NCBI RefSeq assembly: GCF_030271255.1
Contig: NZ_JASJOM010000002.1
Span: forward strand, 62,001-126,000
DNA: 64,000 nucleotides
Direction of reading: 5' to 3'
Source of the DNA: Peribacillus folii
GTDB taxonomy: Bacteria; Bacillota; Bacilli; Bacillales; DSM-1321
Position numbers and translations under genes: made by a program. Below, piece by piece: positions 1 to 10,072 of the stretch; positions within the stretch are counted from its first letter, which is position 1; each line of letters starts with the position of its first letter. The notes below the pieces were generated by a model. That model searched no databases and was not told the DNA's origin. It saw only the letters and a list, made by a program, of their open reading frames with translations.

Positions 1-452
1 ACATGAGTGAACTTCATGGGAATTTTCAAGTCATATAAAGAGGTTGTAGACCATTTATGTGAGTGTGCCGGTATAGCATTATGAGAAATCCAATCATTCT
101 TAAAAAAATGACATTCATTAACCTGATTCAGAAGTATAAGCTTTTTAATGATGATTTGGAGCTATAGCTCGTGAAATTCTTTATATCGCAATTCATACAA
201 GTGAAAATGGATTCTGTAAATAGACGGCAACGGAAATGATGTTACAAGCGGAGAATTCGTTGCCGTAAACGTATCGGTATATATGTTTGACAGGAAAGCG
301 GCAGATTGAAATTGCACATAAATGAATTTTTTAATTTGTTATATTTATATATCTTTATTAAAGTGATAACCCGTGATTTTTGTCATTTTGTCATTATTTT
401 TATATATTACTATAGTAAATGTGGACTAATTGCGGAATTTTTGCAGCAATAA
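1..452. other. Gene-poor AT-rich stretch
   Basis: No gene with a start codon, ribosome site and recognisable product was found. Short open stretches, for example around 217-300 on the plus strand, look like fragments of old coding sequence but could not be identified. Confidence 0.4.
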
Positions 453-629
453 AAGCATGTTAATAGTTCCAACTTATGGGTGCATTCAGATAGGAAGAAA
501 AGTTTGGATGGACCCCTTGCCATGATTGTAAATGAGCGGTTGCGCATTTCGGAACGTTATCGCTATATGAAACAAACGAAGATATATACGGATTCCCTGA
601 ATAAACGCTGGGCTCGCAAAGGAGAGTGA
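453..629 (+). pseudogene. 3' remnant of an unidentified gene
   Basis: This frame is open for 58 codons from a stop at 450-452 to TGA at 627-629. Its translation has the charged composition of a real protein end, including RISERYRYMKQ and a tail NKRWARKGE. There is no upstream start codon with a ribosome site in this frame, so it reads as the C-terminal remnant of a gene whose front part is gone. I do not recognise the family. The opposite strand is also open here but gives a less protein-like product. Confidence 0.3.
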
Positions 630-1541
<912 letters not shown>

Positions 1542-1547
<6 letters not shown>

Positions 1548-1583
1548 GTTCACTCAACCATTTAGCTTTATTGCTGAGTGAAC
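1542..1583 (-). terminator. Rho-independent terminator
   Basis: Inverted repeat GTTCACTCA (1548-1556) and TGAGTGAAC (1575-1583). On the minus strand the stem is followed by a run of six T. It would end the minus-strand transcript carrying the MFS pseudogene and the fused tail. Confidence 0.7.
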
Positions 1584-1626
1584 AACCATACTTATTTTTA
1601 CCATTTTCGGTATGTTCCTTTATAAT

Positions 1627-1790
1627 TCATAGTTTGACCTTAACCTCTGTACCGTCCTTGGCTTTGACATCCACGAGCACGAGTCCCTTGTGTTTTTTTA
1701 GTTCATTGATGATGGGCTTTAGTGTGTTTCTGTCAAAAAGCGGAAAAGTCAATTCCAGTTTTTTTCTTTTGAAGGGCTCTTTATTCCCGA
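1627..1790 (-). pseudogene. 3' tail of an unknown gene abutting the MFS pseudogene
   Basis: Directly after and partly overlapping the end of the MFS frame, a different minus-strand frame is open and ends at TGA 1627-1629. It encodes FPLFDRNTLKPIINELKKHK followed by GLVLVDVKAKDGTEVKVKL. The pattern of a short amphipathic helix, then a beta hairpin ending in a DGxxVxV strand, recalls the C-terminus of small SHOCT-like/YvlB-type proteins, but this is only a pattern match. It has no start of its own. The simplest reading is that a deletion joined the MFS gene to the end of a neighbouring gene. Confidence 0.4.
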
Positions 1791-2879
1791 ATTATCAAGG
1801 ATGATTCCGCCGCAAAAGGTGCTGAACCAGTTCCCCAAACCATTGCCAATCGCGGAATAAAGTGTAATGGCCGTAACCGTTATATGCGCAGGAACAACTT
1901 TGCGGATATACTGTAAAGCCGCGGGAATGAATAAGCCGAGTGAAAAACCTTGGATGACCGAAGTCACGTAAACTGTTGCCAAACTCGGTTCGGAAAAATA
2001 GAGGACCCAGCGAATCAACGATGCTGCCCCTGCCAATAACGTAATGGGCAGCAACCCGATCCTATGAATCCAGCTCCCGGCCATTCTCATAAACGGGATT
2101 TCTGACAATACTGCTAGGAGGAAAGCGATTCCGATTCCTGTATATGTACCGCCCCTCGCCTCTACGAACAAACCATAATATACGTTATTTGCCAGATTAG
2201 GACCAAAGATCAGGAAGGTGATGGCAAGGAAGATGAGGAATCGTTTCATGGTGAACAATTCTTTCATTCCGTTGAAAACCTTTACCTTACCTCTTGGCGG
2301 CTCCTCGGGCAACCGGAGTGCTAAAAGGGCCGCAACCAATAGACCAAAGAAAAAGGCATAAAAAATGATGGATGGTCCGATGAACGATTCAGATAGCTTA
2401 CCCATCATAAAAACGGCCACACCAAAACCAAGTGAACCAAATAGACGGACCTTACCATAATTCGATTTAATTCTTGTCGTATATTGAAGCGTGATGCTAT
2501 CCGAGACCGGAATGATGGCGCTTTGAAAAACAGCCAGTACAATTGCAACAGCCACTATAAGCAGGTAGGGGTCAAACAGCAAATACCCTAACCCAAATGC
2601 ACCGGCAAGGAACGAAGTCATGGCCAGTATTTTTGCTGGCTTTCCGCTCCAATCACAAACAATTCCCCAAATGGGCTAAAATATGATCATCACGATTGGC
2701 CCTACTGACATGATCGAGCCTATTTCAATTCCGGTCAAGCCGGCTTCGTTGGCTAAATAAACGCTTAACAGAGGCGTTAAGCTTCCAACAGCAAAAAAAG
2801 AAAATAGGTAAAATAACTTCAAACTTATAATATTAGCTTTCATTCGCTTTTCCAATTTCCGTTTCCCCCATGCAGTCAT
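1749..2879 (-). pseudogene. MFS transporter, broken by an in-frame stop and C-terminal loss
   Basis: The two halves are in the same frame and together read as one MFS_1-like (phenylpropionate/nucleoside-permease type) membrane protein. The first half is MTAWGKRKLEKRMKANIISL with TM1-2. The frame is interrupted by TAG at 2676-2678, where the protein would continue PIWGIVCDWSGKPAKILA into the second half from 2621. A glutamine CAG to TAG change explains it. The C-terminus stops in the last membrane segment after GGIILDNSG and runs into unrelated sequence (KSPSKEKNWN), so about 30 expected residues are missing. It starts 17 bases after the sensor kinase stop and was probably co-transcribed with it. 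Non-functional unless the stop is read through. Confidence 0.75.
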
Positions 2880-2896
2880 CTTCTTCCCAAAACAAC

Positions 2897-5092
2897 TTAT
2901 GCCTTCTCCAAATTCATGGCTCTTTTTCCATGCTTCTCATGAGATAAGGCCCTTCCGCACTTTACGGGAAGGACGATTTTAAAGACCGTACCTTTGTTAA
3001 GCCCGCTTTCAACAAAAACTTTTCCCAGATGGTTTTCGATTATTTTGAAGCTGATCATCAAGCCTAAGCCATTCCCCGATTTTTTTGTCGTAAAAAACGG
3101 TTCACCCAGTCTGCTTAGCTGCTCCGGGGACATTCCCATCCCTGTATCGATTATCGAAATTTGCACATTATCCTCTTTACGTTCAACCATGACTTTAATG
3201 ACTCCGCCACTCGGCATCGCTTCCAGCCCATTTTTAATGAAATTGAGGAGCACTTGTTTAATTCGATTCTCGTCACAACTAATGAGAATTTCTTCATGAA
3301 TGCAAATCAATTCAAGTCTCACGTTCTTCTTCCTAGCATCAAACTCTGTCAGTGATATAACAGTTCGAATGATGGTAATGATGTTTTTCGTTTCCAAGTT
3401 CAAAGACTGAGGTTTGGCCAATTGCAGGAATTCTTCAACGATCTCATTGACACGATGGATTTCATCGAGAATGATCTCCAAATATTCCAGCCTGCTTTGA
3501 TCCGTTTCGTCCAATTGAAGAAATTCCGTATACCCTCTCATGGAAGTGAGCGGATTCCTGATCTCATGGGCAACACCAGCCGCCAGCTGCCCGACCGCAG
3601 CCAATTTATCCTGCCGATGAAGCATTTCTTCCGTTCGTTTACGCTCTGTAATATCATACCGAATGGATAAAAATTGAAAAGCCTTTCCATCCCCCCCGAA
3701 AAACGGAATAATGGTGGTATCCACCCAATAGTAGCTGCCATCTTTTGCCTTGTTCCTGATTTCCCCCTTCCAAACCTTTCGATCATGGATGGTTTGCCAC
3801 ATCTCATCGAAGAACTCCTTTGAGTGGTGTCCCGAATTAACCAACCGATGAGTCTTGCCGATCAATTCATTTCTTTGATACCCGGAAATCTCCGAAAACT
3901 TATCATTCACATCTATAATGACACCATTTGCATCCGTAATGGCAACAATTGACGATTGATTGATGGCGTAATTCAAATCTTCCAGTTCCTGGATGGATTC
4001 CATCAAATCATTTTCCGCCTTTTTCCGACGTGAAATATTTGAACCGATTGAAATATATTGATACGGTTTACCCTTTTTAATAAAAGGAACGATGGTGGTA
4101 TCCACCCAATAGGTATCACCTGCTTTAGCTCGATTGCAGATTTCGCCATTCCACGTCTGCCCTCTGACGATAGTGGCCCAAAGATTTTCGAAAAAATCTA
4201 TTGTATGATGGCCAGAGTTAATGATGGAATGATTCTTGCCGATAAGTTCCTGTGCTTCATATTGCGATATTTCCAAGAATTTTTCGTTCACATAGGTAAT
4301 GATCCCTTTCGCATCCGTGATGGCGACGATGGCAGATTGATCTAACGCATACCTGATATCTATTACCGTATTATCACTTTTTGCCAAACGCCGACCTACG
4401 ATCGTACTCGAACCAATCAAGCTCGCAAGTATGAAGAAAGAGACTAGGCACACTAAGTAGAGCATAGAGGGGTTGAGCTGAACAACATCCTCCTGTGCGT
4501 TTTTACCGTTAATCGGTATCACTCTCAACAAAAGATAGTACCCTTCAATGATGGCCCCGCCCATCATCAATGTGCTGAGCGGCTTTAATGATGATTGACT
4601 GGCCTTTTTAAAGTAAAATAAGACAAACAATGCTGTTGCAAATATAATAAAAATGATGAGCAGCGTGCTGACAAGCAAATACGGGTTATATTTCATGGAG
4701 TGGTTGATGGGCAAAATGCACATCATATAATTGGATAATAACGCCATCGTTAGCATGAAACTGCAAAAAATGATTTGCAACATTTCTGTTTTATAAGAAA
4801 TGGCCAAAAGCCCCACCGCAGCTAGCGCAATCGCTAAAAGCAATGAAAAAATTATTGTAGAAAAGTTGTATGATGCGACTCCCGAATTATCAAGTGTAAA
4901 CATGACCACTAAATTGAGTGACCAGACCGCCACTCCCATTGAACAGCTGCTTCCTATGTACAAAAGGCGTTTATACTTCTCGACCGACAGGAATGTTGTC
5001 AATAAATCCAGCGCGGTAAAACTGGCCATCATGATTAAAAGTACTGCAATCATAAACAGGATGGGATTTAATGCTACGATTGATTGTTCCAT
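2897..5092 (-). CDS. Sporulation-type PAS sensor histidine kinase with MHYT-like membrane domain
   Basis: Membrane histidine kinase of about 731 residues. Residues 1-240 contain seven or so hydrophobic segments. The spacing and the pieces ASFTALDL and MGVAVWSLNLVVMF resemble an MHYT sensor domain whose metal-binding Met-His pair has been lost. Two PAS-PAC units follow (about 245-360 and 370-485), then HisKA with AHEIRNPLTS (phospho-His about 509), and an HATPase domain with an N box (NFIKNGLEA) and G boxes (DTGMGMS, GNGLGL). This layout is shared with Bacillus Kin-type kinases feeding the Spo0F/Spo0A relay, which is inferred here. No response regulator is adjacent. The ATG at 5092 was chosen because GAGGTGATC lies just upstream; a GTG at 5107 is the alternative. 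Confidence 0.85.
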   Translation of the reverse strand: MEQSIVALNPILFMIAVLLIMMASFTALDLLTTFLSVEKYKRLLYIGSSCSMGVAVWSLNLVVMFTLDNSGVASYNFSTIIFSLLLAIALAAVGLLAISYKTEMLQIIFCSFMLTMALLSNYMMCILPINHSMKYNPYLLVSTLLIIFIIFATALFVLFYFKKASQSSLKPLSTLMMGGAIIEGYYLLLRVIPINGKNAQEDVVQLNPSMLYLVCLVSFFILASLIGSSTIVGRRLAKSDNTVIDIRYALDQSAIVAITDAKGIITYVNEKFLEISQYEAQELIGKNHSIINSGHHTIDFFENLWATIVRGQTWNGEICNRAKAGDTYWVDTTIVPFIKKGKPYQYISIGSNISRRKKAENDLMESIQELEDLNYAINQSSIVAITDANGVIIDVNDKFSEISGYQRNELIGKTHRLVNSGHHSKEFFDEMWQTIHDRKVWKGEIRNKAKDGSYYWVDTTIIPFFGGDGKAFQFLSIRYDITERKRTEEMLHRQDKLAAVGQLAAGVAHEIRNPLTSMRGYTEFLQLDETDQSRLEYLEIILDEIHRVNEIVEEFLQLAKPQSLNLETKNIITIIRTVISLTEFDARKKNVRLELICIHEEILISCDENRIKQVLLNFIKNGLEAMPSGGVIKVMVERKEDNVQISIIDTGMGMSPEQLSRLGEPFFTTKKSGNGLGLMISFKIIENHLGKVFVESGLNKGTVFKIVLPVKCGRALSHEKHGKRAMNLEKA

Positions 5093-5448
5093 TATTGAAA
5101 TGATCACCTCTACCGTTCTATTCTCCTATATTGTAATGGAAAATCGCGATGACTCAAAGGTTTTTATTTCCTTTCTCCCATGATCCCCCACCCAAACCAA
5201 TTCTGCAGAAATGAAGGGTTTCTTTCATAAAAACAAAAAAATTAGAAATACTATTCTTTTGTATAGAGTAAACTAGAAAAGGGACAAAGCCTGACACCGT
5301 CCAATCAAGCTTTATTCAATGCGGTGCATCTTTGATGACCACAATAATTAAACAGAATATATATTAAATATGAATGTTAAATTCTTTATTTAATTATCCC
5401 GATAGGTTTATAATTGAATGAGACATATAGAGAGAAGGAGTGAGAGGC

Positions 5449-6363
5449 ATGATTATGTCAGACCTGGCAGGAGCAAGTACAGCAGAAATTATGCAAAAAA
5501 AGACCCAGCACAAAAAATTGACGCTTAGGCAAATTTTACAGAGGGGTCTTTTAATTACCATCGGAGCCGTTTTGATGGCTGTCGGCCTCGAGATTTTTTT
5601 AGTACCGAATAATGTTATTGATGGGGGAATAACAGGGATCTCAATTATGTTATCCTACATAACTGGTTGGAAGCTTGGTATCTTCCTATTCATCTTGAAT
5701 CTCCCTTTCTTTTTTATCGGGTATAAACAAATTGGAAAAACCTTCGCATTATCTACCCTGTATGGAATTTTAGTCCTTTCCATCACTACTACATTGCTTC
5801 ATCACGTACCAGCTTTCACACAGGATATCCTCCTAGCATCCGCATTTGGCGGAATGATTCTCGGCATCGGTGTCGGAATGGTGATTCGATATGGCGGTTC
5901 ATTGGATGGTACGGAAATACTGGCCATCCTCGCCAGCAAAAAGCTCCCTTTTTCCGTTGGAGAGATTGTCATGTTCTTCAATGTATTCATCCTTGGCAGC
6001 GCTGGTTTCGTTTTCTCTTGGGATCGCGCCATGTACTCGATCATTGCGTATTTCGTAGCCTATAAAACGATGGATATCGTTATCGCTGGTTTGGATGAAT
6101 CCAAATTCGTATGGATCATCAGTGATGAGTTCGGTGATATTGGAGACGCAATCATGCACCGCCTTGGAAGGGGCGTAACCTTTTTGGCTGGTGAAGGCGC
6201 TTATTCCGGGGATGATAAAAAAGTCATCTTTTGTGTAATCAACAGGCTTGAGGAAGCTAAGCTTAAAGATATCGTGAAAAGTTTCGACCCGTCTGCCTTC
6301 CTTGCCGTGGGTGACATTGCGGAAGTTCGTGGGGGGAGGTTCAAGAAAAAGGATATTCATTGA
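5449..6363 (+). CDS. YitT family membrane protein with DUF2179 domain
   Basis: About 304 residues. Residues 25-215 hold five or six membrane segments with family signatures (LEIFLVPNNVIDGGITGIS, RYGGSLDGTEILAI). A cytoplasmic DUF2179 domain follows (about 225-295, GRGVTFLAGEGAYSGDDKK). The family is widespread in Bacillus with several paralogues per genome and no settled biochemical role; transport or ligand sensing are guesses. The ATG at 5449 lies 8 bases after GGAG; an in-frame GTG at 5440 overlaps that site and is unlikely. The gene stands alone between the divergent kinase and a shared terminator. Confidence 0.88.
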   Translation: MIMSDLAGASTAEIMQKKTQHKKLTLRQILQRGLLITIGAVLMAVGLEIFLVPNNVIDGGITGISIMLSYITGWKLGIFLFILNLPFFFIGYKQIGKTFALSTLYGILVLSITTTLLHHVPAFTQDILLASAFGGMILGIGVGMVIRYGGSLDGTEILAILASKKLPFSVGEIVMFFNVFILGSAGFVFSWDRAMYSIIAYFVAYKTMDIVIAGLDESKFVWIISDEFGDIGDAIMHRLGRGVTFLAGEGAYSGDDKKVIFCVINRLEEAKLKDIVKSFDPSAFLAVGDIAEVRGGRFKKKDIH

Positions 6364-6413
6364 ACTTTTCATTTATCCTTCCTGCTTTTTTCCAGGATTC
6401 TAGGCAAAAAGAT

Positions 6414-6450
6414 AAAAAAAGCTGAAGGGAAATCCCTTCAGCTTTTTTTA
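6414..6450. terminator. Bidirectional terminator
   Basis: Perfect 9-bp stem GCTGAAGGG (6421-6429) with CCCTTCAGC, AAAT loop, flanked by A7 on the left and T7 on the right. It serves the YitT gene on the plus strand and the convergent small zinc-ribbon gene on the minus strand. Confidence 0.9.
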
Positions 6451-6459
6451 TGCAGAAAC

Positions 6460-6654
6460 TTAATAATTTCTTGGATTGTTGATTGCTTGAAGCATTCTAG
6501 TTCCGGGTTTCATCTCGCTGCTGCATAGCGGACAAACATGTTCATCATTACTTGTAAAGTTATCGCGGATCCAACCTTTGCAATCTTCTGATGTACATTC
6601 CCATACCTTAGTTTCTTCAGGAATGATTTCTTCCGTATTATTTCTTCTATACAT
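6460..6654 (-). CDS. ydjO: YdjO-like cold-inducible small zinc-ribbon protein
   Basis: Small protein of 64 residues with four cysteines in a C-x4-C (C20, C25) and C-x2-C (C41, C44) arrangement plus KGWIRDNFTS between the pairs, the hallmark of the Bacillus cold-inducible YdjO family. It probably binds one zinc ion; its molecular role is unknown. AAGGAG lies 8 bases before the ATG at 6654, so the upstream in-frame GTG at 6663 is not preferred. A second copy is encoded at 7460-7666. The symbol reflects family membership; which of the two copies is the B. subtilis orthologue cannot be told. Confidence 0.8.
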   Translation of the reverse strand: MYRRNNTEEIIPEETKVWECTSEDCKGWIRDNFTSNDEHVCPLCSSEMKPGTRMLQAINNPRNY

Positions 6655-7429
6655 ATATCTCACTCCTTAGAATTGTATTGTCTCTGTCCTGCATAAAACA
6701 CCCAAGCCATAAAGATAAAAGAAGAATAGATGGCGAATAATCTAAATAATTGTGTGAGTGATACTCATGCTAACTCAAGAGCATGAATTTAATACCTCAA
6801 TTATCATTATATCATACATATGCAGTTAATAATTAAGTAAAGATTGTAAAGAAGAAATGATTCGGTGATTAATAATTTCTATTGTAGGTACATGTAAGGC
6901 ACAGTCCTGGATGCCCTAGGGGTAACCGGGACTGTGCCTTGTAAGAATCCATTCCATATGGTTCTTCCTGCCGTATCGGAATATTTCAAATGAACCCGGC
7001 ATGAGAGTAATTTTAGTGCCAAAACCTAAAACAATGAAAGCCCTGCCTCTCTCCCATCCATACGGTTCCTAGACCGTGCCTGCGAGAATCAGGTAAAAGC
7101 TTGTAAGTACATGTTTATTAATTAAAACCGTCCGTAATTCCAATTGGGAAAAGTAAATTCCAAAAGATAAATGGTACATAGAAGTAAGTTAATGAAGAAC
7201 AGAAATGGATCGAGGAAAATACTTGGTGTCTACTTGTATTTCTTTTATCTAGATGTGTTTAACTTGATTCTACTTCATCATACCTATGATGAAAAATTAT
7301 TTGATTAATAAAAATGTTACTTTAAATTACCCTCCAGTGCATATTCTTAACAACACTGAAATTTTATAATAACACAAATATAATTATATGTAAAGGGGTA
7401 AATCAAATTCAGCTAATACCCTATAACGA
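6655..7429. other. Non-coding gap between two ydjO-like genes
   Basis: About 775 bp without a credible gene. It contains the large hairpin at 6896-6940. Near 7052-7100 there is a degenerate partial echo of that sequence (gaccgtgcctgcgagaatc compared with gactgtgccttgtaagaatc), suggesting repeat-derived DNA. Confidence 0.5.
6896..6940. repeat. Large imperfect hairpin (repeat-like element)
   Basis: Arms AAGGCACAGTCCTGG (6896-6910) and CCGGGACTGTGCCTT (6926-6940) pair at 14 of 15 positions, and the loop contains a palindromic CCCTAGGG. No T-run follows on either strand and no plus-strand gene precedes it, so it is not an ordinary terminator. It looks like a dispersed intergenic repeat. Confidence 0.6.
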
Positions 7430-7460
7430 AAAAAATAAAGAGGCAATGTTTCACCTCTTT
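7430..7460 (-). terminator. Terminator overlapping the stop of the second ydjO-like gene
   Basis: Stem AAAGAGG (7437-7443) with CCTCTTT (7454-7460), followed on the minus strand by ATTTTTTTC. Confidence 0.6.
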
Positions 7461-7666
7461 TATTTGAAAGCATTATATTCATTTTCTATTTTCGGTAGTT
7501 CCCTGACCTCCTCGACCAGTTGACTGCCGCACATTGGGCAATCATAGTTTTCCGAGGCAAAATCCTTTCTCATCCAACCGTTGCAATCTGCCGATCCGCA
7601 AGCATATACTATCGTATCTTCCATAATGATTTCTGGTTCCTCTGAATTCTTTTTACCAAAATACAT
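7460..7666 (-). CDS. Second YdjO-like small zinc-ribbon protein
   Basis: About 68 residues and a paralogue of the protein at 6460-6654. It has the same C-x4-C (CGSADC) and C-x2-C (CPMC) cysteine pairs and the same NGWMRKDFAS core. The acidic N-terminal region (EEPEIIMED) and the tail differ, so it is a diverged duplicate and not a recent copy. AGGAGG sits 6 bases before the ATG at 7666; a TTG two codons upstream is less likely. Function unknown; cold induction is only inferred from the family. Confidence 0.78.
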   Translation of the reverse strand: MYFGKKNSEEPEIIMEDTIVYACGSADCNGWMRKDFASENYDCPMCGSQLVEEVRELPKIENEYNAFK

Positions 7667-7796
7667 GAGCAACCTCCTCTTTTTTATATAAAGACTCCGA
7701 CTAAAGGCACCGACCTAACCTTTACATCAACCCTAGTATACGCATTAAACTGAAATCTTATTAATTCATGGAAAAGTTTATCCGAAACCTTTTCAT

Positions 7797-9917
7797 TTAA
7801 CCGTTTTCCAGTCCGGCTTTCACCATGATCGCTTTAATCATAAAGTATGAAAAATGATCAGGGAGAGCTTCTTTCAATGGTTTAAGTTTTTCAGAATCCA
7901 ATTGCACCGCCGTTTCCAATACAAGATCGTACTCTTCATCAGAGAAAATGCCTTTCCAATCAATGTCCATTCGCTCTTGGGCACACTTTAAAATATGATT
8001 TTCGATGGAAATGGAAGACAGCCCTCTTAAGGCACCAATATCTTTGATGGATTTGCCCTCTTTATATAAACGGTAGCTTTCCAAATGAGAGGGTGCTGTG
8101 CTCCGCTTACTCGTTTCCTTATTTATTATCGTATTCTTTTCAATTTCCGGGTGTGCCTGTACATAACGGGAAATCTTTTCGAGGAACACGGTACCGAAGC
8201 GCTCGAACTTCTGGGTGCCCACTCCTTTGACTTCAAGGAATGCCCGTTCGGTTTCAGGCAGCTTCGCAGCCATATCCTTTAAGGAAGCATCGGAAAAAAT
8301 GATGAATGGCGGGACATTTTCCTTCGCTGCCATTTTTTTTCTCACTTGTCGTAATTCTTCAAACAAGCCATGATCAACACTTATGCTGCTAACTTGCTTC
8401 AATTCTTTCCGAAGTACTTTCCTTTGCCCCAAAAGGACCTCCCTGCCAGAATTGGTTACCTTCAGGACAGGAAATTGCCCGCCCGTCATTTCGATATACT
8501 GTTTAGCTGTAAGGAAATCAATGAAATCACCAACGTCCTTTGCCGTTTGATTATTGATGATTCCATAAGTCGAAAGCTTCTGAAAGCCAAATTCCTCCAC
8601 TTTCTTATTCCGGGAACCTGTCAGCACCTGTGAAATCATCGTTTTGCCGAAGCGCTCCCCCATGCGCAGCATGCACGAAAGAACCATCTGGGCCTGTGTC
8701 GTGACATCTATGGTATCCCGTTTATCCGTACAGTTTTCGCAATGACCGCAATCCTCAGGATCTTCGTCCCCAAAATACCGAAGGATGAAGGCCTGTAAAC
8801 ATCCTTCGGTAAAGCAATAGTCCTTCATTTTATTTAATTTCCTAAGTTCCTGGGTTTGCCACTCCTGCGATGGATTTGATTGATCGATCAAGAATCGCTG
8901 AATCTGCATATCTTGAGGGGAATATAGCAGGATGCATTCACTATCCAAACCATCACGCCCTGCACGACCAGCCTCCTGATAATAACTTTCCATATTTTTA
9001 GGGGTTTGATAGTGAATAACGTACCTTACATTTGATTTATCGATACCCATGCCAAAGGCCGAGGTCGCCACCATCAAGGAAACTTCATCACGAATGAATT
9101 CATCTTGCTGTTCTGAACGATCGTGTTCATCCATCCCAGCGTGATACCGTCCTGTTTTGAAACCAGCCTTATTAAGCTTCGCATGCAGAGAATCGACTTC
9201 TTTTCTTGTTGCTGCATATATGATGCCTGACTCATTTTTATTTTTTTCGATATAGCGCATTAAAAACCGACCGCGATTTTCTTCCTTCACAACCGAAAAA
9301 AACAAATTATCCCTGGAGAATCCAGTAGAAATGGCATGTTCTTTGTTTATACCAAGCGACTGACAGATATCATCGGTCACATGGGGCGTGGCTGTCGCCG
9401 TCAATGCAAGGACTGTCGGCTCTGCAGGCATGTTCTTCAGCAACGTTTTTATTTTTAGATAGCTTGGCCGGAAGTCATGACCCCATTGAGAGATACAATG
9501 AGCTTCATCGATGGCGACCAAGGAGATTTCCACACTAAACAGCTCCTGTTGAAACGCTGTGTTTTCCAGCCTTTCCGGAGCAACGTAAACCAATTTGTAT
9601 CGTCCTTGCTTAATATCGTTCATTCTCTTTGAAGATTCCAAGCCTGATATGGAGCTATTCAGAAATGTGGCATCAATGCCATTTTGTTCGAGGGCATCTA
9701 CTTGATCCTTCATCAAGGAAATAAGTGGGGATATCACGAGTGTAACACCAGGCAACAGAAGTGCCGGAATCTGATAACATATCGATTTGCCGCCGCCAGT
9801 GGGCATGATTCCCGCTGTATTCATTCCTTTTAACACCTGTTCGATAATCTGTTCCTGTCCTTTCCTGAATGATTCATATCCGTAATACCGCTGTAAATAT
9901 TCACGTGCCTTTTCCAT
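7797..9917 (-). CDS. recQ: ATP-dependent DNA helicase RecQ
   Basis: RecQ-family 3'-5' helicase of about 706 residues, used in recombination and stalled-fork repair. Visible in order: Walker A TGGGKS (about 40-45), DEAH box in AIDEAHCISQWGHDFRP, motif VI YYQEAGRAGRDG, the RQC zinc cluster (CFTEGC...CGHCENC), an HRDC domain (FSDASLKDMAAKLPET) and a C-terminal helix-turn-helix extension (YKEGKSIKDIGALRG). All key residues are present and the length is normal for the form with this extension. The ATG at 9917 follows GGGAGGAG; a TTG one codon earlier is possible. It lies directly downstream of the yocH-like gene, matching the B. subtilis yocH-yocI order. Confidence 0.95.
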   Translation of the reverse strand: MEKAREYLQRYYGYESFRKGQEQIIEQVLKGMNTAGIMPTGGGKSICYQIPALLLPGVTLVISPLISLMKDQVDALEQNGIDATFLNSSISGLESSKRMNDIKQGRYKLVYVAPERLENTAFQQELFSVEISLVAIDEAHCISQWGHDFRPSYLKIKTLLKNMPAEPTVLALTATATPHVTDDICQSLGINKEHAISTGFSRDNLFFSVVKEENRGRFLMRYIEKNKNESGIIYAATRKEVDSLHAKLNKAGFKTGRYHAGMDEHDRSEQQDEFIRDEVSLMVATSAFGMGIDKSNVRYVIHYQTPKNMESYYQEAGRAGRDGLDSECILLYSPQDMQIQRFLIDQSNPSQEWQTQELRKLNKMKDYCFTEGCLQAFILRYFGDEDPEDCGHCENCTDKRDTIDVTTQAQMVLSCMLRMGERFGKTMISQVLTGSRNKKVEEFGFQKLSTYGIINNQTAKDVGDFIDFLTAKQYIEMTGGQFPVLKVTNSGREVLLGQRKVLRKELKQVSSISVDHGLFEELRQVRKKMAAKENVPPFIIFSDASLKDMAAKLPETERAFLEVKGVGTQKFERFGTVFLEKISRYVQAHPEIEKNTIINKETSKRSTAPSHLESYRLYKEGKSIKDIGALRGLSSISIENHILKCAQERMDIDWKGIFSDEEYDLVLETAVQLDSEKLKPLKEALPDHFSYFMIKAIMVKAGLENG

Positions 9918-10003
9918 CAATTCACTACTCCTCCCATTTACCTCGTTAGGTCCAATAAGGGTTCATACTATCATTGTACCTGCTTTTCTCATGAACCAAA
10001 AGC

Positions 10004-10042
10004 AGAAAAAGAGTAGACACAGAATCTATGTGTCTACTCTTT
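10004..10042 (-). terminator. Terminator after the yocH-like gene
   Basis: Perfect 12-bp stem AGAGTAGACACA with TGTGTCTACTCT around a 7-base loop. A T-run follows on the minus strand. It separates yocH from recQ. Confidence 0.85.
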
Positions 10043-10072
10043 TCAATATATGAACATGGTCTGTATGGTGAA

